DNA from: Neobacillus niacini
GTDB taxonomy: Bacteria; Bacillota; Bacilli; Bacillales; Cytobacillaceae
NCBI RefSeq assembly: GCF_030817595.1
Contig: NZ_JAUSZN010000001.1
Span: forward strand, 6,250,001 to 6,314,000
Reading direction: 5' to 3'
Length of the DNA: 64,000 bases
Shown here: positions 54,143 to 62,815 of the stretch, one piece after another
How positions within the stretch are numbered: position 1 is the stretch's first letter
Layout: every line of letters starts with the position of its first letter
Notes under the pieces: model-generated
What the model saw: the letters and a program-made list of their open reading frames with translations, nothing else
Told to the model about the DNA's origin: nothing
Database searches by the model: none
Translations under genes and position numbers: made by a program

Positions 54143-54775
54143 GTGTTTGTAAAAAATATGATGATTCCAAATCATGCTTGTGTGACAGTACAGGAAGATA
54201 CGACATTGGGTGCTGCATTAGAACAATTAGAGAGGAATCAGATTGATGGTGTACCAGTCTTACAAGGAGAAAAGTATTTAGGAGTAGTTACACGATACAA
54301 TATCTATGAAAGCTACTTTTTATCTGGAAGGCAGAAGGATGAATATTTAAGCAGTGTCACTGTAAAAGAAATCGCTACGCACCAAGAAAAGTTCTTATTG
54401 GGCGAAGAAGTTTTTGAAAAGACACTCCTTGATTTAAAAGACTTTCCCTTATTGGCTGTAGTTGATATAAATCGTAAATTTCTAGGGGTTGTGACACGGT
54501 CAGATGTACTTTCCACTTTTCAGAGCGCTTTCGGTGTAAATCGTCCTGGGGTAAGGATTGCCTTTGCATCGGTAGAAACAGAAGGTCGAATCGCCCGTCT
54601 TTCTGAAATTGCCCATCACTTCCATGAACATATTATTTCACTTGTAACGTTTGATGAGACAGATAAATTAGTCCGAAGAATTGTTATGAAAGTTGAAAAG
54701 AAAGATAATATTGATCGGTTTACAAAGAAGCTAGAAGAGCAAGGTTTCCGGATATTAAGTATTCAGGAAGATTAG
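54143..54775 (+). CDS. CBS-pair protein with ACT-like domain
   Basis: A 210-residue cytosolic protein: two CBS motifs in residues 1-130 (FVKNMMIPNHACVTVQED and ending GVVTRYN; then GVVTRSDVLS) followed by an ACT-like domain (RIAFASVETEGRIARLSEIA). The layout is AcuB-like. CBS pairs bind adenosine ligands; the target is unknown. GTG start with GAGGTGATGG upstream. It is divergent from cotJA. Confidence 0.8.
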   Translation: MFVKNMMIPNHACVTVQEDTTLGAALEQLERNQIDGVPVLQGEKYLGVVTRYNIYESYFLSGRQKDEYLSSVTVKEIATHQEKFLLGEEVFEKTLLDLKDFPLLAVVDINRKFLGVVTRSDVLSTFQSAFGVNRPGVRIAFASVETEGRIARLSEIAHHFHEHIISLVTFDETDKLVRRIVMKVEKKDNIDRFTKKLEEQGFRILSIQED

Positions 54776-54832
54776 TAAATTGTACCGGAAAGAAATGGAA
54801 TCCTTCTCATACAATGTATGGGAGGGATTTTT

Positions 54833-55075
54833 GTGTTGAGGATAATCTGGCGGTTATTTTTTATTATTTTGTGTGGATATTTATTTAATGAATGGTTTCC
54901 AATTACAGATCCATTTCATTTTTCTGATATTTTGGTCGGACCGATTATTTATCCGTTGGAATTTTTTGCTGCCTCATTAGCTTTATTCTTAGGAGTAGTC
55001 ATTAGTATACAACTATTAAAAGAAATCCTACAACTTACGATAAAGGCAGTAAAGAAAAGGCGGGGTAAGCATTAG
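54833..55075 (+). CDS. Small membrane protein (about 80 aa)
   Basis: An 80-residue protein with two membrane spans (IIWRLFFIILCGYLFNEW and ILVGPIIYPLEFFAASLALF with LGVVIS) and a basic tail KAVKKRRGKH. GTG at 54833 (or TTG at 54836) with GGGAGGG 6 bases upstream; an earlier ATG at 54818 overlaps the ribosome site. I do not recognise a family. It sits between the CBS gene and ypbG. Confidence 0.7.
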   Translation: MLRIIWRLFFIILCGYLFNEWFPITDPFHFSDILVGPIIYPLEFFAASLALFLGVVISIQLLKEILQLTIKAVKKRRGKH

Positions 55076-55148
55076 TCCTTTTTAGTTTTAGTTTTCTTTA
55101 TGGTATGATTTCCATAGAACATTTTTAGAATGGAAAAAGGGGAAATGG

Positions 55149-55916
55149 ATGATTATTATACTTGGATTACTTATAATTCTGGGAATAGCTCTAATCTTAT
55201 ATATGGTAAAAGAAGCGTTCCTAAATCATGTAGTAACGCATGTAATGACCTTTGAAGATTTTCCAGAGTCGTTTGGTGCGGTATCAATATTTTTTATCTC
55301 TGATATACATAAGCGCCTTATTTCGGATGAAATTATCAATGCAGTTAAAGGGAAATCTGATATTGTAATAATTGGCGGGGATTTAACGGAGAAAAAGGTT
55401 CCTTTCGAAAGGGTTAAGCAAAACCTTGAGAAATTAAAACAGGTAGGTCCAGTATATTTTGTTTGGGGTAATAATGATTATGAAACCGACTTTCGTAAAT
55501 TGGACGCCATTCTGTTGGATTCTGGAATAAAAGTTTTGGATAATACTGCAGCTATTTTTGAATCTAAAAATGGTGAAAAATTATCTTTACTTGGTGTTGA
55601 TGAAGTAGGTCAAGGGCGAGACAGATTAGATTTAGCGTTGTTAGACGCGGAGGATAAAAGCTTTAAAATATTGGCTAGTCACTACCCGGACATCATAGAT
55701 AAAATATTACCTGAACATAATATACGTCTCGTATTGAGCGGGCATACTCATGGAGGACAAATACATATTTTGGGGTACAGCCCATTTAAAAAAGGAAAAG
55801 TAGAAAAATTAGATAATACAACATTATTAATTAGTAATGGCTACGGCACAACAGGGGTTCCGTTAAGGCTAGGGGCTCCTGCACAATGTCATTTAATTAC
55901 CATTAAAAAAGGTTAG
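55149..55916 (+). CDS. ypbG: Metallophosphoesterase YpbG
   Basis: A 255-residue calcineurin-like phosphoesterase with an N-terminal membrane anchor (residues 1-22). The metal-binding blocks are in order: FISDIHK, GGDLTEK, GNNDYE, ASHYPD and SGHTHGGQ. It resembles YpbG and YkoQ-like membrane phosphoesterases, acting at the membrane surface; substrate unknown. Gene order before mecB matches B. subtilis. Confidence 0.88.
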   Translation: MIIILGLLIILGIALILYMVKEAFLNHVVTHVMTFEDFPESFGAVSIFFISDIHKRLISDEIINAVKGKSDIVIIGGDLTEKKVPFERVKQNLEKLKQVGPVYFVWGNNDYETDFRKLDAILLDSGIKVLDNTAAIFESKNGEKLSLLGVDEVGQGRDRLDLALLDAEDKSFKILASHYPDIIDKILPEHNIRLVLSGHTHGGQIHILGYSPFKKGKVEKLDNTTLLISNGYGTTGVPLRLGAPAQCHLITIKKG

Positions 55917-55960
55917 TTGATTTTCTCAAGTATGGCTGGGTAATTATCGGAGGAATTAGG

Positions 55961-56872
55961 ATGGCGGACCAAGAGGGTAAATATAATATTAAAGCGGCTG
56001 CGTTAATACTGGGGATTCAGCCAGGAACGTTAAGAGCATGGGAAAGACGATATCAAATGATTGCTCCTGTTAGAAATGAAGCAGGACATCGATTATATAC
56101 AGAAGAGCATATCAAAATATTAAAGTGGTTAATAAAGAAGGTTAATCAGGGATTTACCATTAGCCAGGCTATCTCCTTACTGGGGCACAATCAATCGCAG
56201 ATGGATTCAGAAGCCTTAAACCTAAAGCAGGATAATCCACTAATCGGTATGACAGACTCACTGTATGAAGCCTTAATTCACTTTGAGCATGAGAGGATAA
56301 ATGAAATTATTAATAAAATGTTTAGTATCTTCACAATGGAAAAAGTAATCATTGATATCTTTAGTCAGATTCTAAAGAAAATAGAGGATAATTTCAGGGA
56401 CGGGAATATATTACCTGCACAGAAGTATTTTTCCTCATCGCTCATTAAAGACAGGATCTCGTTAATTCTTCACAGTTGTCCTATTAATGTACAGCAGAAC
56501 AAAGCGGTTTGTATCAATTGGTCGGATGAAAGGGATAATACGGAACTGTTAATGTTTACTTTTTATTTAAGAAAACGGGGTATTCAAGTAATAAATATAG
56601 GTAAAGTTAGTTCAGAAGATGAGAATGATCAAATAATGGATATGATTCATCCTGATTTAGTTATCATCTGTTGTGAAATCCAGGACGAGTTAAAAGAAGT
56701 ACTTTTGCTAGTTGATCACTTATCGGTGAATTATAAGGACCTTATCGTTGGAGTTGGGGGTAAGTCAATATCTGCGATGAAGCCATTTGATAAAAGTCAA
56801 TATTCATCCAATATTCTTGGACAAACCATTAATGAGTGGGAAATGTGGCTATTGGAGAGGATGGTAAACTAG
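55961..56872 (+). CDS. MerR-family regulator with degenerate cobalamin-binding domain
   Basis: A 303-residue protein. Residues about 9-75 are a MerR winged helix (TLRAWERRYQMIAPVRNEAG, HRLYTEEH), as in CarH/LitR light and B12 regulators. The rest has the cap plus Rossmann layout of a B12-binding module. The cap signature W-x9-E-H is F145-x9-K155-Y156, and the D-x-H-x2-G loop is replaced by SDERDNTE (residues about 188-195). Cobalamin is therefore unlikely to bind. GGAGG lies upstream. It sits between ypbG and mecB, which are adjacent in B. subtilis. Confidence 0.85.
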   Translation: MADQEGKYNIKAAALILGIQPGTLRAWERRYQMIAPVRNEAGHRLYTEEHIKILKWLIKKVNQGFTISQAISLLGHNQSQMDSEALNLKQDNPLIGMTDSLYEALIHFEHERINEIINKMFSIFTMEKVIIDIFSQILKKIEDNFRDGNILPAQKYFSSSLIKDRISLILHSCPINVQQNKAVCINWSDERDNTELLMFTFYLRKRGIQVINIGKVSSEDENDQIMDMIHPDLVIICCEIQDELKEVLLLVDHLSVNYKDLIVGVGGKSISAMKPFDKSQYSSNILGQTINEWEMWLLERMVN

Positions 56873-56943
56873 ACAAAGCACCAACCAAAGCCATTGACAT
56901 ACACTAGGGTTAAGAGTTATGTCATGGCAGGGGGCAAAAGAGC

Positions 56944-57525
56944 ATGCGCTTAGAACGCTTAACAGTCAATAAGATAAAAATTTTTTTAACCTCTGATGAT
57001 TTAATGGAAAGGGGACTTTCCAAAGATGATATATGGAAGGATTCTATAAAATGGCATCAACTTTTCCACGACATGCTGGAGGAGGCAAGTGAAGAATTTG
57101 ATGTTGAGATACAGGGTTCTGTTGCAGTTGAAATTTTCTCCTTGCAAGCTCAAGGAATGATTATGATCATAACGGTTGACGATAATATTGAAGATGAAGA
57201 AATATTATTAGATGGCTTTGTGGAGATGCAAGTAAGAGTTGAAGGCTGTGAAAACCTGCTGTATCAATTCGAAAGTATAGAAGATGTTATTTCACTCTCT
57301 CACAGATTGTTTGTCTTAAACGTAAATGGAGGCAGTTTATATTCTTATAACAATCGATATTACTTAAATATGAATATCATTGATACTGCTATAGTAGAAA
57401 AAATTGCAGCATTTTTATCTGAGTACGGTAATCCATCTATTCTTAGTACACATGTACTTGAAGAATATGGAAATCAAATTATTGAAGATAAAGCGGTGGA
57501 AACCATTCGAAAATATTTTAAATAA
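56944..57525 (+). CDS. mecB: Adaptor protein MecB/YpbH (MecA paralog)
   Basis: A 193-residue MecA-family adaptor for ClpC. The N-terminal substrate-binding half (MRLERLTVNKIKIFLTSDDL, DLMERGLSKDDIWKDS) and the C-terminal ClpC-binding half are present. It is shorter than MecA and matches YpbH by size and place. An acidic linker (VDDNIEDEE) joins the halves. It targets proteins to ClpCP degradation and affects competence and sporulation in B. subtilis. Confidence 0.9.
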   Translation: MRLERLTVNKIKIFLTSDDLMERGLSKDDIWKDSIKWHQLFHDMLEEASEEFDVEIQGSVAVEIFSLQAQGMIMIITVDDNIEDEEILLDGFVEMQVRVEGCENLLYQFESIEDVISLSHRLFVLNVNGGSLYSYNNRYYLNMNIIDTAIVEKIAAFLSEYGNPSILSTHVLEEYGNQIIEDKAVETIRKYFK

Positions 57526-57733
57526 TTTTGATACTTTGTGGAACTTATATAGGAGTCCGCCGCTCCTATTTGCTTTGGTAAAAACCCTAGTTCAACGGGG
57601 ATGATTGCGCTTGCAAAAAATGACTCAATAATAATGAATTGTGAATTTTTCATCTTGCATAAATCATTTAAACGTGTATACTTGTGTCTGAAAGCGACAA
57701 CATTTGTTAAAGTGATTTTTAGGAGGTTTACAA

Positions 57734-59011
57734 ATGGTAGCCGAAAATAGTAATGAAAAAACTAATCAAGAGGAAGAAAATAATGTATTAACTTCAACAC
57801 AGACTGTTATACATAAAGCTCTTGAAAAGTTAGGTTATCCTGAAGAAGTGTATGAGCTCTTAAAAGAGCCGTTACGTATGATGACAGTTAAAATTCCAAT
57901 AAGAATGGATGACGGTTCAATAAAAATATTTACGGGCTACCGTGCGCAGCACAATGACGCTGTCGGTCCAACAAAGGGTGGGATTAGGTTTCATCCCAAT
58001 GTATCCGAAACTGAAGTCAAGGCCCTGTCCATTTGGATGAGCTTAAAATGTGGAATTGTTGACCTTCCATATGGCGGAGGAAAAGGCGGAATTATTTGTG
58101 ACCCGCGTGATATGTCATTTAGAGAACTTGAAAGATTAAGTCGTGGGTATGTACGAGCGATTAGTCAAATCGTTGGTCCTACTAAAGATATTCCTGCACC
58201 GGATGTGTTTACAAATTCCCAAATTATGGCTTGGATGATGGACGAGTATAGTCGTATAGATGAATTTAACTCTCCGGGTTTCATTACTGGTAAGCCGCTG
58301 GTTCTAGGAGGATCTCACGGTCGTGAATCTGCTACTGCTAAGGGCGTGACCATTTGTATTCGTGAGGCAGCTAAAAGAAAAGGTATCGAAATTGAGGGTG
58401 CAAGGGTTGTTATTCAAGGCTTTGGTAATGCAGGAAGCTATTTATCAAAATTCATGCATGATGCAGGCGCAAAGGTTGTAGGTATTTCCGATGCATATGG
58501 TGCCTTATATGATCCGGATGGACTCGATATTGACTATCTTCTAGATCGTCGTGATAGTTTTGGTACCGTTACAAAATTATTTAATAACACAATCTCGAAT
58601 AAGGAACTACTCGAACTCGAGTGCGATATTCTCGTACCTGCTGCCATAGAAAATCAGATTACAGCAGATAATGCACATAATATTCGTGCGGGAATCGTTG
58701 TCGAAGCTGCTAATGGACCAACAACATTAGAGGCAACAGAAATATTAACAGAGCGTGGTGTTTTATTAGTTCCGGATGTACTTGCTTCTGCTGGCGGCGT
58801 TACGGTATCCTACTTCGAATGGGTTCAGAATAACCAAGGTTATTACTGGTCTGAAGAAGAAGTAGAAGAAAAACTCGAAAAAGTAATGGTCAAATCATTT
58901 AACAATATTTATGAAACAGCACAAACTCGACGTGTAGATATGCGTCTGGCTGCATACATGGTCGGTGTACGTAAAATGGCCGAAGCGAGCCGATTTAGAG
59001 GTTGGATTTAA
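57734..59011 (+). CDS. gudB: NAD-specific glutamate dehydrogenase
   Basis: A 425-residue hexameric glutamate dehydrogenase (GudB/RocG type) that deaminates glutamate to 2-oxoglutarate. KGGIRFHPNVSETEVKALSI and the catalytic Lys region LPYGGGKGGI are intact, followed by the NAD Rossmann motif GFGNAGSY. The segment EVKALS lacks the 9-bp duplication that inactivates gudB in B. subtilis 168, so the enzyme should be active. AGGAGG precedes the ATG. The 208-bp gap upstream holds only a weak hairpin (TAGGAG/CTCCTA near 57553-57570). Confidence 0.94.
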   Translation: MVAENSNEKTNQEEENNVLTSTQTVIHKALEKLGYPEEVYELLKEPLRMMTVKIPIRMDDGSIKIFTGYRAQHNDAVGPTKGGIRFHPNVSETEVKALSIWMSLKCGIVDLPYGGGKGGIICDPRDMSFRELERLSRGYVRAISQIVGPTKDIPAPDVFTNSQIMAWMMDEYSRIDEFNSPGFITGKPLVLGGSHGRESATAKGVTICIREAAKRKGIEIEGARVVIQGFGNAGSYLSKFMHDAGAKVVGISDAYGALYDPDGLDIDYLLDRRDSFGTVTKLFNNTISNKELLELECDILVPAAIENQITADNAHNIRAGIVVEAANGPTTLEATEILTERGVLLVPDVLASAGGVTVSYFEWVQNNQGYYWSEEEVEEKLEKVMVKSFNNIYETAQTRRVDMRLAAYMVGVRKMAEASRFRGWI

Positions 59012-59037
59012 AAGCATTACTATTGAAACATATTGGA

Positions 59038-59071
59038 AAAACTCCTATCATATGACGGTAGGAGTTTTTTT
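59038..59071 (+). terminator. Terminator after gudB
   Basis: AAAACTCCTA/TAGGAGTTTT stem (59038-59047 and 59059-59068) with T run. Confidence 0.85.
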
Positions 59072-59098
59072 ATGGAATAATAAATTGAGGTGATCAAT

Positions 59099-60070
59099 TT
59101 GCAATTAGAAGATATTATTATTGTCGGTGGTGGACCATGCGGCTTAGCAGCAGCCATAGCCTTTAAAGAAATTGGGCTAAACCCACTTATTATTGAAAAA
59201 GGGAATATTGTAAATGCTATCTACCATTATCCAACCCATCAAACATTTTTTAGTACCAGCGAAAAGCTAGAAATCGGTGATGTACCATTTATTACTGAAA
59301 GTTATAAGCCAAAAAGAAATCAAGCCCTTGTTTACTATCGGGATGTAGTAAAGAGGAAACAACTGCGCATCAACTCGTTTGAACAAGTACTAAAAGTTTT
59401 AAAAGAAGAAGAAGTTTTTCATATTATTACAGACAAACAAACCTATCATGCCCCATATGTTGTAATTGCTACAGGATACTATGACCATCCAAATTACATG
59501 AATGTCACTGGGGAAGATTTGCCGAAGGTGTCTCATTATTTTAAAGAAGCGCATCCTTATTTTGATAAAGATGTATGTGTTATAGGCGGAAAAAACTCTA
59601 GTGTGGATGCGGCTCTTGAACTGGTAAAAGCGGGTGCGAGAGTAACCGTTTTATACCGTGGTAAAGAATATTCACCGAGCATAAAGCCGTGGATTCTCCC
59701 AGAATTTGAGGCATTGGTACGAAATGGAATCATTAAAATGGAATTTGATGCTCATGTGAATGAAATAACGGAAGACCAGGTACGGTATAATAAGGATGGA
59801 GAAGAAAAGACCATATACAATGATTTTGTTTTTGCAATGACAGGATATCGTCCAGACCACAAGTTTTTAAAAGGAATGGGGATAAAAATTGACGAAGAAA
59901 CAGGAAGACCGTTGTTTAATCCTGATTCTATGGAGACAAACATTGAAGGAGTTTATATTGCAGGAGTCATTGCAGCTGGGAATAATGCGAATGAAATATT
60001 TATTGAAAATGGCAGGTTCCACGGGGGTCTCATTGCTCGATCTATTAAAGAAAAACAAGTTATGGGGTGA
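59099..60070 (+). CDS. ypdA: Bacillithiol disulfide reductase YpdA
   Basis: A 323-residue NADPH-dependent flavoprotein. The FAD motif is VGGGPCGLAAA and contains C14, the single redox-active Cys of YpdA/Bdr; the NADPH Rossmann motif is VIGGKNSSVDAALEL. It reduces bacillithiol disulfide, implying that the host makes bacillithiol. The TTG at 59099 has GAGGTG 6 bases upstream and fixes the Cys at position 14. ansA follows 8 bp later. Confidence 0.93.
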   Translation: MQLEDIIIVGGGPCGLAAAIAFKEIGLNPLIIEKGNIVNAIYHYPTHQTFFSTSEKLEIGDVPFITESYKPKRNQALVYYRDVVKRKQLRINSFEQVLKVLKEEEVFHIITDKQTYHAPYVVIATGYYDHPNYMNVTGEDLPKVSHYFKEAHPYFDKDVCVIGGKNSSVDAALELVKAGARVTVLYRGKEYSPSIKPWILPEFEALVRNGIIKMEFDAHVNEITEDQVRYNKDGEEKTIYNDFVFAMTGYRPDHKFLKGMGIKIDEETGRPLFNPDSMETNIEGVYIAGVIAAGNNANEIFIENGRFHGGLIARSIKEKQVMG

Positions 60071-60078
60071 AGCATTTT

Positions 60079-61035
60079 ATGAAAAAGGTAGTTTTGTTAA
60101 CAACAGGAGGTACCATTGCAAGTAAACCCAATAAGGATTCTGGAAAATTAGCTTCGGGCGAATTAACCGGTGAAGAACTTGCCGCAATGTGTAATCTTCC
60201 TACCGACATTGAAGTCATTGTGGAATCAGTATTTCAAAAGGCCAGCATTCATATTACTTTTGAAGATTTAGTCGCATTAAAAAATAAAATTGAAAAGTAT
60301 TTTGAGGATGAAGGGGTTTCGGGAGTTGTTGTTACTCACGGTACAGATACCATGGAGGAAACCGCCTATTTTCTTGATTTAACTATCAGGGACCCGAGAC
60401 CGGTTGTAATCACTGGCTCGCAACGCTCTCCAGAGGATTTAGGTAGTGATGTCTTCATTAATCTGAGGCACGCTATTTATTCAGCCTGTTCAACGGATTT
60501 ATTGAATGCAGGTGCAGTTGTCGTGTTCAATGAACGAATATTTGCTGCCCGATATGTAAAAAAAGAACACGCGTCTAATATCCAAGGTTTTAACGTTTTT
60601 GGATTTGGTTATCTTGGAATTATCGATAATGATGCAGTACATATCTTTCAAAAGCCAATAAAAAGAGAATATTTTTCTATTCAATCACCTATTCCTCAGG
60701 TAGATATCGTAAAATGTTATATCGGTGCTGATGGTAAATTTATTAAGGCTGCGAGAGAATCAGGGGTAAAAGGAATCATTCTTGAAGGTGTTGGACGTGG
60801 TCAAGTAGCACCACAAATGATGGAGGAAATAGAAAAATCACTTTCAGAGGGAATCGTCTTAGTAATCACAACAAGTGCTGAAGAAGGTTCGGTGTATACG
60901 ACTTATGACTATAAAGGCAGTGCCTATGACCTTTACAATAAGGGTGTAATCCTTGGCAGTGATAATGATTCTAAAAAAGCTAGAATAAAATTAGCAGTAG
61001 CACTAGCCAGCGGACTAAAGAAAATAAATTTTTAA
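60079..61035 (+). CDS. ansA: L-asparaginase
   Basis: A 318-residue type I asparaginase hydrolysing asparagine to aspartate and ammonia. Both catalytic Thr motifs are present: TTGGTIAS at the N-terminus and VVTHGTDTMEETAYF near residue 85. No signal peptide, so cytosolic. The ATG at 60079 (MKKVVLLTTGG) is preferred over 60067, which overlaps the ypdA stop. GGGGTGA upstream. Confidence 0.92.
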   Translation: MKKVVLLTTGGTIASKPNKDSGKLASGELTGEELAAMCNLPTDIEVIVESVFQKASIHITFEDLVALKNKIEKYFEDEGVSGVVVTHGTDTMEETAYFLDLTIRDPRPVVITGSQRSPEDLGSDVFINLRHAIYSACSTDLLNAGAVVVFNERIFAARYVKKEHASNIQGFNVFGFGYLGIIDNDAVHIFQKPIKREYFSIQSPIPQVDIVKCYIGADGKFIKAARESGVKGIILEGVGRGQVAPQMMEEIEKSLSEGIVLVITTSAEEGSVYTTYDYKGSAYDLYNKGVILGSDNDSKKARIKLAVALASGLKKINF

Positions 61036-61130
61036 ACGGCAATTACTAAATGGATATAATCTTTCATTTAATTAATCACAATATCATGTTAGGATTAAAG
61101 TAACGAATTGATTTGAAATGAGGATTAACC

Positions 61131-61820
61131 ATGCTGGGAATATTATCAGCCGGTATTGCCCCCGGACTGGCCTTATTAAGTTATTTTTATTTAAAAGATG
61201 AATATGAGTCAGAGCCTATATCAGTAGTTTTAAGAACATTTATGTTTGGTGCTCTGCTAGTGTTTCCCATAATGTTTATTCAGCATGTACTTCATACAGA
61301 GAATATAATTAAATCTGGATTCATTGAAGCATTCCTTTCCTCGAGCCTTCTGGAAGAATTTTTCAAATGGTTTGTCCTTTTCTATGCAATTTACCAGCAC
61401 GTTGAGTTAGATGAGCCATTCGATGGTATTGTATATGGGGTGGCAGTATCACTTGGTTTTGCGACAGTAGAAAATATTTTTTATTTGATTGCCAATGGAA
61501 TCGAACATGCCATGACGCGGGCACTTCTCCCTGTATCTAGCCATGCTCTATTCGGAGTCATTATGGGATTTTATATTGGTAAAGCAAAATTTACAGAAGG
61601 AAAAAAGGCAAAATGGGTAATAATCTCCTTATTCTTGCCATTCATTCTTCATGGATTATATGATTACATTTTAATTTCACAAGAAAACTGGCTATATATT
61701 ATTTTGCCTTTTATGATCTTCCTTTGGTGGTTTGGTTTAAGGAAGGTTAAGATTGCAAGAATACTAACGACTAACCATAAGAAAAAACAATATTCAACTC
61801 AAAATTCCTTTCATTCTTAA
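61131..61820 (+). CDS. prsW: Intramembrane protease PrsW
   Basis: A 229-residue polytopic membrane metalloprotease with seven to eight spans. Catalytic motifs: [11 protein letters not shown] (Glu-Glu), [13 protein letters not shown] (Glu) and [11 protein letters not shown] (His). PrsW makes the site-1 cut in the anti-sigma factor RsiW and so activates SigW on envelope stress. Placement ahead of sleB-ypeB is as in B. subtilis. ATG with GAGGA upstream. Confidence 0.92.
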   Translation: MLGILSAGIAPGLALLSYFYLKDEYESEPISVVLRTFMFGALLVFPIMFIQHVLHTENIIKSGFIEAFLSSSLLEEFFKWFVLFYAIYQHVELDEPFDGIVYGVAVSLGFATVENIFYLIANGIEHAMTRALLPVSSHALFGVIMGFYIGKAKFTEGKKAKWVIISLFLPFILHGLYDYILISQENWLYIILPFMIFLWWFGLRKVKIARILTTNHKKKQYSTQNSFHS

Positions 61821-61838
61821 ATGAAGGGGATTTTTTTT
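61804..61838 (+). terminator. Terminator after prsW
   Basis: ATTCCTTTCATT pairs with AATGAAGGGGAT, followed by eight Ts; the 5' arm overlaps the end of prsW. Confidence 0.78.
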
Positions 61839-61909
61839 GAATAAATTTTCCATTAAGACAAAAAATAGGTTTACATCTAAAAAGATTTACAACTGGGGGT
61901 TACTTTACC

Positions 61910-62803
61910 ATGAAGAAGAAAATCGTGAAATTGATTATTCCACTCTTATTCTTCCTTTGTATAATGCCATTTACATTTCTAGAGAGCAACAGGGTATTTG
62001 CATTCTCTAATCAAGTTATCCAACAAGGTTCGGTTGGAGATGATGTTATCGAGCTTCAATCTAGACTTCAGTATTTGGGTTTTTACAATAAGAAAATTGA
62101 TGGAGTGTTCGGCTGGAGCACCTACTGGGCATTAAGGAATTTCCAGTATGAGTTCGGATTACCAATCGATGGTTTAGCAGGTACAGAAACAAAGGCAAAA
62201 TTGGTCAAGGCAAGTAAATATAACAAACAATTTGTAAAGGAACAAATCAATAAAGGCAATAAATTTACACATTACGGTGGAGTAGACCAAAAAAAGCAGA
62301 GTGCGCCACAGCCAAAAGCACCGGCTAAAACTCCTGCCCAAACACCTGCTGTTAAAGCACCAGCTAAAAAGGCTAGTCCAAAACCGGCTGCACCTGCTCC
62401 AAAAGCAGCACCATCTAAACCAACTGCAGCTAATACTCCAGGTGGATTCTCAAGTAATGATATACAACTAATGGCAAATGCTGTTTATGGAGAATCGAGG
62501 GGTGAACCATACACAGGTCAAGTAGCAGTAGCTGCCGTTATCCTTAATAGGGTAAATAGCGTATCTTTTCCTAACACTGTATCAGGAGTTATTTTCGAAC
62601 CTGGTGCTTTTACTGCAGTTGCTGATGGGCAAATTTGGCTTACTCCGAATGAAACAGCAAAAAAAGCAGTTTTAGATGCAATTAATGGTATTGATCCTAC
62701 TGGGAATGCCCTTTATTATTTTAATCCTGCAACAGCTACGAGCAAGTGGATTTGGTCACGACCACAAATAAAACGAATTGGGAAACATATTTTTTGTGAA
62801 TAG
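61910..62803 (+). CDS. sleB: Spore cortex-lytic enzyme SleB
   Basis: A 297-residue exported enzyme. A signal peptide (residues 1-32, cleaved after VFA) is followed by a peptidoglycan-binding domain with repeat (GSVGDDVIELQSRLQYLGFY, residues about 38-100), a Pro/Ala/Lys linker (about 125-178) and a hydrolase_2 catalytic domain (ANAVYGESRGEPYTGQVAVA with the catalytic Glu). SleB is a lytic transglycosylase that degrades cortex in germination. The linker is unusually long and repetitive (KAPAKTPAQTPAVKAPAKK). ypeB follows 12 bp later. Confidence 0.95.
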   Translation: MKKKIVKLIIPLLFFLCIMPFTFLESNRVFAFSNQVIQQGSVGDDVIELQSRLQYLGFYNKKIDGVFGWSTYWALRNFQYEFGLPIDGLAGTETKAKLVKASKYNKQFVKEQINKGNKFTHYGGVDQKKQSAPQPKAPAKTPAQTPAVKAPAKKASPKPAAPAPKAAPSKPTAANTPGGFSSNDIQLMANAVYGESRGEPYTGQVAVAAVILNRVNSVSFPNTVSGVIFEPGAFTAVADGQIWLTPNETAKKAVLDAINGIDPTGNALYYFNPATATSKWIWSRPQIKRIGKHIFCE

Positions 62804-62815
62804 AGGGGTGATTGG

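Noticed and set aside
57553..57570. TAGGAG/CTCCTA hairpin after mecB as a terminator
   Set aside because: Short stem and no T run directly after it; kept only as a remark under gudB.
61838..61880. SigG promoter of sleB
   Set aside because: TGAATA and CATCTAA can be found upstream but their spacing (about 30 bp) does not fit a SigG promoter.
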